Source: Amphiura filiformis (taxonomy: Eukaryota > Echinodermata > Ophiuroidea > Amphilepidida > Amphiuridae). From it: a stretch of DNA of 64,000 bases. The DNA lies in the NCBI RefSeq assembly GCF_039555335.1, contig NC_092628.1:97096536-97160535 (forward strand), written 5' to 3'. Numbering within the stretch: position 1 is the first letter of the stretch; the number at the start of each line of letters is the position of its first letter. This document shows positions 1 through 9,332 of the stretch, piece after piece. The position numbers and the translations under genes are program-made. The notes beneath the pieces were generated by a model. It was not told the origin of the DNA and ran no database searches. It saw only the letters and a list, made by a program, of their open reading frames with translations.

Positions 1-127
1 CAATTAATTTCAGACTTTTTTTTATCCAAGTCAATATCCAAGCAAATCGCCACCGCCGGGAATCGAACCCGGGACCTCACATGTGCACTAAAGGCAAGTA
101 CCCTAACCATTGCGCCACGCTCTCTCC
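1..127 (-). mobile_element. tRNA-derived SINE (head region)
   Basis: On the minus strand this reads as a tRNA-like head beginning GGAGAGAGCGTGG near 127. It has a pol III A box (TGGCGCAATGG, 107-117) and a perfect B box (GGTTCGATTCC, 59-69). The clover-leaf is poor outside the T arm, so this is a SINE rather than a working tRNA. It shares the GGAGAGCGTGGC start with the element at 16501-16875. Its 3' part runs off the window. Confidence 0.7.
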
Positions 128-200
128 ACTTATTATAATAGAGGGCGACATTCAATCCAAAAAGTTGCGACCACAGTAGCTCACAGTCAATGGCTTAACT
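128..200 (+). repeat. Dispersed repeat fragment, direct copy at 15376-15445
   Basis: About 70 bp beginning CTTATTATA...GAGGGCGACATT is repeated almost identically at 15376-15445. The SINE before it sits at its left edge, while the second copy has unrelated sequence there. 200-720 shows no gene or recognised element. Confidence 0.6.
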
Positions 201-720
201 GTGTAATCCCCATAGGGAAATACACAAATTTGGAATTTGGACACCAGAAACTTGGCGGCGTAGTCTAAAAAGTGCTGGTACTTTATCCTTGATACAGAAG
301 TCAGCATGCAGTGAAAGTTAGATTTCATAAAATAAAATCGCCTTTGTGTAAAATGGATCATCGTAATAAAAAATGATGCATTACATGCTTTATTTACAAG
401 TACAGTAAGTCAGTGTAAGGCATTGTCAATGATGGCCGCAGAAAAGTGCAGTTTTTAAAACAGACATTAAGCCCATAACCCGCTAATTTTTGACCTACAG
501 ACATGGTTGACCCCTCATGTTTTTTGTTAAATAATCACCTTTTTAATAATTTCCATGTGAAATATCCTACTTGAAAATTTTGTGAACATGCCTACCAGTG
601 TCAAGAAAGATTTGCATGCGCATCGCAATCCTGCCCGGTTGACTCGCTGTTGAAGTGGGTGTTGGGCAGTACAAAAGACAAGACAAGACAAACGTGTATA
701 AATACCGTACTCATTCGGCG

Positions 721-1777
721 ATCCTGACTTTTAGACCACCCGCGCTATAGGGCTCAAATATTACTATTCATCAAGGTTTAATATTCTTAGTGCTGTAATC
801 GATTGTCGTAAGTATCGATAGTCGGAAAATACATAGACTTCCGACATGTCGAAACACTCAATGTCAGTATCGATACACAAACGACATGGCACACATGCTT
901 AGATTATCTCAAATCAGGTCTCAAATTACCGTCAAATACTCAAATTACCGTCTCCCATGCATGATCCATGTAGTTTTAGCTGTTAGGCTTCAATACACTT
1001 GTTGTTAACTTGTTTCTGGAACTTACTGATAATAAAATTGGTAAACTCAAATCCGTGTTTCAAACTGCGTGAGTATCGATAATAGTATCGACATGTCGGA
1101 TGTTTGCCTCCCGACATATCGATACCCAGAAAGCTTATCGATTACAGCACTAAATATTCTAACAAATTTACAAGCTTAAACTAAAAGTTTCATCTAAGGA
1201 GTCAAGCTTTAAACTAAAAGCAAAAATATCCAACAAGATAAAAACGATTTTTTACCCGTTTTTTAACAAGTAACTTAAAAGAAGCTTAAATCGTTAATTT
1301 TTTCATAATATTACTAATCTATGTTTCCGATGATATCCAAGAAGCTAAAATATTGTGAAAGAGGGCAGGGCTTTGAGTAATGAGGGAAATTACGGGGTAA
1401 AATACATCATGTTTTTCGAGAAATTCGCCATCTTGAATAAATGCAGAATTGCGTCACGCAATAAAACGATGTCAAATACGCTTGAAAATGCATGATACGC
1501 TAGCGTAAATTACCGTCCATACGAGCGTACATCAAGCGCTTGTGCTACGCGAAAACTTCGGACCTGGCATCACCGGTTTTGTTACCAGCTCTTTTAGGTC
1601 AAAAATAGCAATAAAAACATGAATATTGGAACAAAATAAAGCTTGTTCGATGGAATAAAAGGTACGTTTGCACAGTTGAAAACATGTTTAACCTTGTTGC
1701 GAAAGTTTTAATATGCCAAATTTGCAATTTGTACCATATAGCTCGGGTGGTCTAGACTACAAGTCAGGATTGCCACT
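721..1777. mobile_element. About 1 kb terminal-inverted-repeat element
   Basis: The ends are inverted copies: ATCCTGACTTTTAGACCACC at the left, and its reverse complement with small changes at 1734-1777. The interior (about 1370-1720) is related to 42200-42830, so this is a family. It carries no long ORF and is split by a hAT-like MITE at 788-1152. Confidence 0.6.
788..1152. mobile_element. hAT-like MITE, 365 bp
   Basis: Perfect 16 bp inverted ends, TAGTGCTGTAATCGAT, are flanked by an exact 8 bp target duplication AATATTCT (780-787 and 1153-1160). An 8 bp duplication with a TAG/CAG-type terminus is diagnostic of the hAT superfamily. The interior is rich in ATCGAT and CGACAT motifs and has no ORF. 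Confidence 0.88.
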
Positions 1778-1786
1778 CATTCATTA

Positions 1787-1957
1787 GGTAACCCAGGCAA
1801 ACCTTAGTTAACACATTTGCTAGTCAGTCAAATTCGCCGACAATGTCAATGCATTTTTACATAGAAATTTAAAACAAGTGCCCGAAGAAAGAAACCTACA
1901 TAAATATGTTTTCTATACTTCACTTGACCCAAATATATGATTTTTTATGGTGATAAG
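1787..1957 (+). repeat. Host repeat, left part (inverted copy at 15113-15275)
   Basis: The stretch matches the reverse complement of 15113-15275. Its continuation appears only after the 5.6 kb insert, at 7537-7825. In the 15 kb copy the two parts are joined by about 40 bp, which shows the insertion point. Confidence 0.8.
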
Positions 1958-2130
1958 CAGTGTTCGAAATAAGCACTTATCCTCTTGTCCTCTTGTCCAA
2001 AAATCACTGGGGACAACCATATTGAGCTAAGTACTTATCCCCTGGACAACCACTATATTTTACCTCCAAAAGGATGACACATTTTGGGGACAACCAAAAT
2101 GTAGTGAGGACAAGCAGAATTTATGCTTTA

Positions 2131-2310
2131 GTTATCCTCAGGATGAATGCTGGACGGTTTGCACCCTTTCAATTTCGGACCCGTGCACTTTCGCCCCCTT
2201 TCTATTTCGCACCCGTGCACTTTCGCCCCCTTTTTATACCGCGGGTATTGTGCTGCTGTCATGCTGTTGATTGATGCACGATCGATTGCTTGAACTCCCG
2301 GCAATGCGGT
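2131..2310 (+). repeat. Subterminal inverted repeat, left arm
   Basis: The arm starts GTTATCCTCAGGATGAATGC and carries two copies of a CCCGTGCACTTTCGCCCCC motif. It pairs with 7325-7503 at high identity. Together the arms bracket about 5.4 kb and may be the ends of a second element inside the hAT-like termini, or simply long subterminal repeats. Confidence 0.75.
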
Positions 2311-2477
2311 GTAGTATGTATAGTACTGGGCCGTCTGGCATGCACTTATTAAGTCATGATAAACCCGGGAAGGAAGGAAAGAAAGGATATTTTAAAACAA
2401 AATAGAGGAGCGATTTTTTTTTTCCGTATTATATTACAGGCCAGATATTTTAGCAGCAGGCTTACCCAAAATAATGA

Positions 2478-2898
2478 AATAATTAGAATTCAATGATAAA
2501 ATAGTAATAATAATAAATAGTAATAATAATAAATTTATATTTAATTATTAATTATAATATGTATAAAAACAGGGGAAATTTGTTTCAACTGACGACCAAA
2601 GGATGGATCCAAAAGGATCATACAAGTGTCAACAAGCAATGGATAAAATTAAAAACAATGAAAGTATGACACAAAATCCAATGGGGGAGTAACACAAAAC
2701 ATATAAACAAAGTTAATTTAATAATATATAATATGATGATAATAATAATATGATAATAATAATAATAATAATAATAATAATATTAATAATAATAACAATG
2801 ATAATAATATAAACAAAGTTAATTTAAAAATATAATATTCTGATAATAATAATAATATGATAATAATAAGAATAATAATAATAATAACAATGATAATA
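2478..2898 (+). repeat. AAT-type microsatellite region
   Basis: Blocks of (AAT)n and interrupted ATAATAATG repeats occur here, with the longest run at about 2750-2800. An internal duplication repeats ATAAACAAAGTTAATTTA. Similar tracts lie at 4004-4065 and 6905-7050. Confidence 0.9.
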
Positions 2899-2899
2899 A

Positions 2900-3575
2900 C
2901 CCAGCAAACACAAAAACGTTTTTAAAACGTTTTAAATAAGTTATATTTTGGGTTTTGGTTCAGGTAAAAGCGTTTTAATAACATTAAAATGTCGGGTTAT
3001 AAAAGGTCATGAAATCGTTTTAAGCGTTTTGTTTGAAAACACACTACAACAATATTTTTAAAATGTTTTCGAAATGTCATTGTAAACTATTTTTGCAAAC
3101 ATTTTTGGCCAAATATTTTGTCAACACTTAAATAACATATTAAAATATTTGCACCAGGCAAACACAGAAATGTTCTTAAAATGTTATTTACAAAAGCGTT
3201 TTAATAACATTTAAATGTCGGGTTATATAAAGGTCACAAAAACATTTTAAAAACGTTATTGTAAATATTTTGGGCAAACATTTGTTGCAAAATATTTTTC
3301 AACCCCAAAATAACATTATGTTTAGAATGATTTGCACCAAGTTTTCAAAAATGTTTTTGGAATGTTTTTATACCATTTATATAACCCGACATTTAAATGT
3401 TTTCTGTAAAACATTTGTGTTTGCTGTGCAGTAAATTACGAACAAATGTTTTTAATGTTATAAAAGCGTTTTATACCATTAATGTACCCTTTATATAACC
3501 CGACATTTAAAGGTTTTCTGACAACCTTTTATAACCTTTTGCGAATGATGTCGAAAACGTTTTGTGTTTGCTGGG
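2900..3575. mobile_element. TIR element with CCCAGCAAACAC ends
   Basis: The ends are inverted: CCCAGCAAACACAAAAACG at the left and CGTTTTGTGTTTGCTGGG at the right. The interior repeats ATAACCCGACATTTAAA and its complement several times in both orientations, so the element can fold on itself. There is no ORF. The superfamily is not assigned because no clear target duplication is visible; its right end abuts the next element two bases later. Confidence 0.75.
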
Positions 3576-3577
3576 AA

Positions 3578-4001
3578 GGGGCTGTGCAATAATTATTCCC
3601 CGGGTGTTAATTTCGAGCGGCCCGCCAAGAATCGCTTTCCCCCCCTCTCGGTCTGCCACAAATCGCTTGCCCCCCCCCCTCGGCCCGCCAAAAAATATTT
3701 GCCCCCCCCCTTACACATGCCAAATTTTTGGGATCCCAATTTTCAAACCTTAAATGGTCTAGATATATGTTGCGGCGGAGGCCAGCAGGATAATTTGCAT
3801 ATTAACGCGTTTCCGTACTGTTTTCCTGAGCATTTTTAGAGTGTTTTTATTTAAAAGGCGCCACATGAATGTGTGCCAAAATCACTTGCCCCCCTCGGCT
3901 GGCCAAAATTGCTTGCCTCCCCCTTGCGGCTCGTCAAACATTTCTTGCACCCCCACCCCAATGTTACCCTCCCCCAGGGCTCATAATTATTGCACAGCCC
4001 C
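3578..4001. mobile_element. 424 bp MITE with perfect 19 bp ends
   Basis: GGGGCTGTGCAATAATTAT at 3578-3596 is the exact reverse complement of 3983-4001. The interior is a degenerate tandem of roughly 40 bp units (GGCCCGCCAAAAAT...GCCCCCCCC). Short ORFs across it are proline-rich translations of the C-tracts and are not genes. Confidence 0.85.
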
Positions 4002-4139
4002 TAATAATAACAATGATGATAATAATAATAACAGTAATAATAACAATAATAGTTATAATAATAAATTGAATATAGCGTTTCTGTGTTTAGTTGCAATTCA
4101 TAATGTTTGCAGCTAAGTTCCAAAATAAATACTTTAATG

Positions 4140-4330
4140 TGTAAGTGTAAGAAAGAAAGAAGAAAGAAAAACAAAGAAAGAAAGAAAGAAGAAGAAAGAA
4201 AGAGATAAATTATTATGTGCAGCAACATCCAAAAACAAGACATGTTTCAAAAGACAAAGCAGCTTTCTTGATAAAAAGAAAAGAAAAAAAAGGCACTATA
4301 AAAAAAAAAAGAAAGAAAGAAAGTCATCCC
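4140..4330 (+). repeat. Purine-rich AAAG/AAG tract
   Basis: This is a strongly purine-skewed low-complexity sequence, (GAAA)n with interruptions. The ORFs that cross it on both strands are artefacts of composition. Confidence 0.85.
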
Positions 4331-4474
4331 CTTTACACGATCTTCTTAAAATATCTAAGAAATAGATGCTATTACATTATTGACATCTTCGAGTTCAAAC
4401 ATCCTGCCTTAAAATTGTCGGTATAAAGTATAAAGCGGATTAAGATACCACGTAAGATATGCCGTGGTGTTAAT

Positions 4475-5648
4475 CAGGGGTCGAAATAAGCGATAGCCCG
4501 ATAGCCATGGCTATTAGGTTTTCTGTCGGGCTATTGGGTTTTATCTCCATGTAGCCCGTCGGGCTACAGGGGAGTTTCATCTTGCGCAGAAAAATGAAAA
4601 CATGTGAAAGAAAAATAAAAGCTTCGATCTCCAATATTTACGGCCTGTCCAGAAATTATGTAACATAAAATGCAATGTAACGATATTTGTTGAAATGAAG
4701 TCACCGTAGCATTGTAACATAATTTAAAAATAGAAATAAAATACACACCGCCGGCATAATTACACAGATTGCGATATTGTCTAGAACCACTGCTGCTAAG
4801 TTATTGCAGTGCTGAATGATGACACGTACATGAGTTGGAAAATTTTCTAATTCTAGGGATCGGAAAGAAATGCTTTATGGGTGGTGTGTAGAGATATGCC
4901 ATCGGTGAAATACGACACAATGATCGGCCGTAGAAGGAAAAAAATGACAAAAAGTTGCCCTTGAATTATGTTTTATAGTCATCATACTCCAGTAATTCAA
5001 TAAATATCATAATATTTGGCCTAAACTTGAACTCATTTGCAATGAAATGTCATTTTTTATTGAGAAATGCATGGGTTCCATGTGGTGCCAATGGTGTTGA
5101 ATTCTGCACTTTGCCGAAGTTACTGCATTTTGTGGAATTCGGCGAACTTTTATGGCATAAAGCAACAGTTTTATAGTAAGTAAACTGCTTGGGAACTCTC
5201 TTAAAAAGCGAGATAGTTGGTTACAGGCGAGAATCGTGGCGTGAAAAGCGAGATCACATTTTTTGCCAGGCTTTAACTATTTATACCATGAATCTATACT
5301 GGTAACACATCATTGTAACCAAAATCACAAAATCTGATACCAATTAATTAAAACGGTACATTCAATACTTGACAGATTCGAGATTAAGAACCCTTCATTT
5401 TAGGATTTGAGCGCATATTTTTAACACTTTCAGGGGCCCCTGGTTTTAAAACCTAGTGCTACCCCTCATTATGGGGGGGGGGGGTAAGGGTTACTCACTA
5501 ATAACTGAATATTTGAACAAACGATTGGTTTGAATTGTGCAAAAACAATGTATTTATTCAGGGCTATTGAATTTCCTTCAGGGCTATCAGAAAAAATGGC
5601 TAGATAGCCCGGATGGCTATCAGGAAATGGTCCCTTATTTCTACCCCT
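4475..5648. mobile_element. hAT-like element, 1.17 kb
   Basis: CAGGGGTCGAAATAAG at the left pairs with CTTATTTCTACCCCT at the right. An 8 bp duplication GTGTTAAT flanks it (4467-4474, 5649-5656). Subterminal GATAGCCCGATAGCC-like motifs occur in inverted orientation at both ends. It has no transposase ORF. It is nested inside the 1958-7536 element and so is younger than that element. Confidence 0.85.
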
Positions 5649-6254
5649 GTGTTAATGAAGCATCGTCATAATGAGTCCGTGATTGACAGGCCGGTAAACA
5701 AAATTAATCATGAACATATAAATGTCAATCATTTACAATGCAGAATTGGATAGCATTTTTTCCACAAATTTGTTTGTTTACTTATGTTATTTATTAAAAC
5801 TATATTTATACAGGGTTACCCTTCAGATAAATCTGCTAAATCTGCCCTGTGTCATGAAAACAATATACATAACAATTTGTAGAATTATACATAGGCCCTA
5901 CATTGTATATGTAAGAATTTTTAAACATAAACATCAAAAAAATCATACATCAAATATATCAAAATTCATTAAAAGTATTTACATTTCTTTGTTTTATACA
6001 ATTTATGTAACACTTGTAGAAATATATATATATTAAATTAATTAAGAACACAGACGAAATACATCATTCATTAAAAGACATAAAAGTTAAAACATTTGGT
6101 TCATTATTTACATTTCTCATTGAAACGAACAGAAAACTTTCCTGATTAATAATATTTTGTATTTGGCAAAGAATAAGGATGCAATTGTAATATTTCTCAA
6201 TGTGCAATCGTAACATATTGTTCGTAAATAAATATCTTTGTATGCATGTATTTC

Positions 6255-6590
6255 TTGAAAAGTTTATACCGCACGCTTGACCCTGGGCCCGGGGCTTGTC
6301 AAGCAATCGATCGTCGTCACTAGGCATATGGCACTTTTGCGAGTCTGTTTGCGGTACCATTGATTGAACCCACACCATACCCGGCGCTTTCCCGTAAGTC
6401 ATTCATTACATAATGGGTTGAAGAAGTCACACCTTATGTATACAGTCACGCAGCACAGCGTGGCCGGAGACTTGTCAAGCAAAATGTACGGGTATGTTCT
6501 GGGAACGAATATATGCGTGCTACTGCCTAGTCACCGTAAGCTACCATTGCATTGATTGAACCCATGTCTTGCCCGGCGCTTTCGCGTACT
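6255..6590 (+). repeat. Diverged two-copy tandem repeat
   Basis: Two units of about 160 bp share CTTGTCAAGCAA, ATTGATTGAACCCA and CCCGGCGCTTTC in the same order. They lie inside the 5.6 kb composite element. The ORFs here are not gene-like. Confidence 0.6.
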
Positions 6591-6904
6591 AGTGGCAGCT
6601 AATACTCGCGATGAAGAAAGGTGGCGAAAGTCAGCACAGCATTATCGCAAAGCTGCTGCCAGGCATTTGTTTTGCTTGTGCGCATTTGTGATGATTTGTC
6701 TTTGAGAAATTTGCTAAATATTTTTTTCCCATTAGTTTCATGTCAAAGAAGATCAATTCGGCAACATAAAGATGGGATAAAATTATAAATTATAAGCCAT
6801 CAAATTTTTGGCCATATCAATATTAGGCCCTATATAAATTTTATAGGCCATAAATAATTTAACACTAAATTATATAGCTATTAATAAAGTACTAATAAGG
6901 TAAC

Positions 6905-6952
6905 ATAATTCTAATAATAATAATAATAATAATATTATAATATAATAATATG

Positions 6953-6988
<36 letters not shown>

Positions 6989-7004
6989 GGCCTAATAATA
7001 GGCC

Positions 7005-7041
<37 letters not shown>

Positions 7042-7095
7042 TATATAAAAATAATAAATAGGCCTAAAATAAAATAAAATAGAAATGAAATAAAA
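6905..7095 (+). repeat. AAT microsatellite with AGGCCTA interruptions
   Basis: (AATAAT)n with interspersed TAGGCCTAATA. Low complexity, no coding potential. Confidence 0.9.
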
Positions 7096-7324
7096 TAGGC
7101 CTAAGTAAAATAAAATAACAAATCAAAAACATAATGAATACCAATCTTCAGTCGAAGCACATTTAATATATTGTAATAATATAGGCCTATTAAATTCAAT
7201 CGAACCGGAGAGTCCATCAACATCCCGGGTAAACATACTATTTGCTTTTGTACACGCTGGACTCCCGGTACTGCAAACACAGACAATCAACACTAAACAG
7301 TCAACCAATACTGTACACATACAA

Positions 7325-7503
7325 CACCCCACTGTACCGCCGGGAGTTGAAGCGATCGATCGTGCATCATCAATCAACAGCAGCACATTACCCGCGGTTT
7401 AAAAAGGGGGCAAAAGTGCACGGGTGCGAAATTGAAAGGGGGCGAAAGTGCACGGGTCCGAAATTGAAAGGGTGCGAACCGTCCTGTTTCCCTCAGGATA
7501 ACC
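7325..7503 (-). repeat. Subterminal inverted repeat, right arm
   Basis: Reverse-complement partner of 2131-2310 (shared GATCGAT, GTGCACGGGTGCGAAATTG and AGGATAAC motifs). It lies 33 bp inside the right end of the composite element. Confidence 0.75.
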
Positions 7504-7536
7504 TCCGGCTCCATATTTTCCTTATTTTGGACACTG

Positions 7537-7825
7537 GTGATAAGTCACCCGCACATGGAATTTTAGAGGGATTTGGATAGCATTTCCATTAAAAAAAGCT
7601 GCTATCATAATGAGACTAAGATCTAGAAACACCCCGAAATGCCGTTTTGGGGAATTTTGCTAGCTGAAACTTTTTGATGAAAGTCAATCTTTGACAAGAT
7701 GTAACTTTGCTACGGAAAGTGCTATGAAAAAATGGTTTTCAGTTTTGGCTTTGTTTACTCAAGGGCTTTAATTTGATATATAAAATGATGCAGTTTGATG
7801 GCAAATTTAAATTCACCTAGCATAT
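7537..7825 (+). repeat. Host repeat, right part (inverted copy at 14815-15090)
   Basis: Near-identical to the reverse complement of 14815-15090, including CACCCCGAAATGCCG and TCAAAGATTGACTTTCA-type segments. It is the continuation of 1787-1957. 7826-8540 holds no recognised feature. Confidence 0.85.
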
Positions 7826-8545
7826 CTACATTCATTCCCCGCACAATACAAAGTTGGAACAGTTTGCCTATATCATAAAGCTTCAAGGCAAAGCAGCCGC
7901 CATGGACTTCATTAAAAATTAATTAGACCACTCTAACCTTAATTAATTAGACCGTCCGTAGCTACAGCCCCACAGATGTAGATGTAGGTCTGTGTCAGTT
8001 TGTGCTGAATATAAACATTGTCGGTGACAAGGTTGCGAATTTTGAAATACGCATATACGAGTTGCGAAAAAAAGTTTAAGCTTACCTCTAAATTTACTCT
8101 AGTGTCTTTGAAAAGGCGTGGGAAGCTGCCTTTCGACTCAAATTAAGATAAGTTGTTTTTTACAGAGAATTCTTGCAATATTTATTGACAAAAAGTCTAG
8201 ATTTTCAAAGTTTTGAACTACAAATTTCCGCAGCAGGCGACCGAAATCACTTGCATGATGGGATATCGACAGGCTCTGTCGGCGCTTTATAGATATTGGT
8301 CATTTTTACCTAGATTTTTGTAAGTTTTAGCTCTTATTTGCACCATTAATCTTAAATAGAAATTATAACTAATGTAAAATATTATTTTTTTATGCATATC
8401 TTCATTTAAAATATTAAAAAATTTGTTTTAAAACAAAACATATTCCCAATAAATGTGAATAGAGGATGCTTCATTAATATATTCTTGTTCATTGATTGGT
8501 TAAAAGTGGATCACATGACCAAAAATAGTTCTACCATCAGTACTC

Positions 8546-8640
8546 CTATCCGTAAATAGTACCTCTAAGCCGTAAATAGTAATTTGCAATGTCCCGGATG
8601 AGCCGTAAATAGTACCTCCAAGCCGTAAATAGTACTTTTC
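8546..8640 (+). repeat. Short CCGTAAATAGTA repeat cluster
   Basis: Four copies of CCGTAAATAGTA lie within about 90 bp, two followed by CCTC(T/C)AAG. Function unknown; similar words (GAGCCGTAAATG) occur in the foldback element at 57.9 kb. Confidence 0.65.
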
Positions 8641-9108
8641 ACCATGCCTTCCGCGTGCGCGCATTTGATGCGATGGTACAGTTCACGCACGCGAAACTGA
8701 CATAGCGTGATTTCGCGCTGCTGTAAATGGTTAGCCCGATTTTAGCCTATTCGATTTTTTGAAGGGCAAAATATAGGTTGTGCTTAAATTGGTCGTGGTG
8801 TTCACAGTCAAAGCGTCAAATAATTTTCAATATCAAAAGACCTTTTAATTCTGTAGCATGGTCAACTGTGGAACCAAATAGGTCCCTGTGACCATCAATA
8901 TCAAAAACACTTCTGTATTTCTGTAGCATGGTCAACCAAATATAACCAATAGTTACATGGTGTGGTGTTGCACCCAATTGGTCCATGTGATCATCAGTAA
9001 CAAACTCACTTGGTAGCATGGACAGGTGTGGTATAAAATTGGTACCCTGGGTGAGTTTGGTGACAAAATCACTTATTAGTTTTTGTAGCACTCACACACA
9101 TTGCTATA

Positions 9109-9332
9109 TACCGTAAAACCCTGTCTACAAGCATATATAGTGTTTTTTATAAAAGCTTAATTAATTCGAAGCAAGCGTTAATATACCAATACAATAGATC
9201 GGTCTTAAAATAATACTTGTTTGTATATGCTTGGATCCGTAATTTATTTGCTCAAACTCCATAAATGGCGACTGGATTAATGTAGCTTTCATCAGAAGCA
9301 CACTATATGCTTGTAGACGGGGTTTTACGGTA
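9109..9332. mobile_element. 224 bp MITE inside the minisatellite
   Basis: TACCGTAAAACCCTGTCTAC at the left is matched by the reverse complement at the right end with one mismatch, and the inverted ends extend to about 32 bp. No coding sequence. The flanks are TA-rich, so the target duplication may be TA. Confidence 0.75.

Larger units (their letters stand above)
1958..7536. mobile_element. 5.6 kb hAT-like composite element
   Basis: The left end CAGTGTTCGAAATAAG and right end CTTATTTTGGACACTG are imperfect inverted repeats. They are flanked by an exact 8 bp duplication GTGATAAG (1950-1957, 7537-7544). Long subterminal inverted repeats lie at 2131-2310 and 7325-7503. The interior has AAT microsatellites, three further elements and no transposase-sized ORF, so it is non-autonomous. 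The uninterrupted host repeat near 15100 confirms both junctions. Confidence 0.88.

Noticed and set aside
59-117. Functional tRNA gene on the minus strand
   Set aside because: Boxes A and B are intact but the anticodon arm and acceptor stem do not form; better explained as a SINE head.
3562-4116. Overlapping Pro-rich ORFs
   Set aside because: They translate the C-rich inner repeats of a MITE in three frames; no domain, no splice context.
4001-4426. ORFs on both strands (Tyr/Phe-rich and Lys-rich)
   Set aside because: They run across AAT and GAAA simple repeats.
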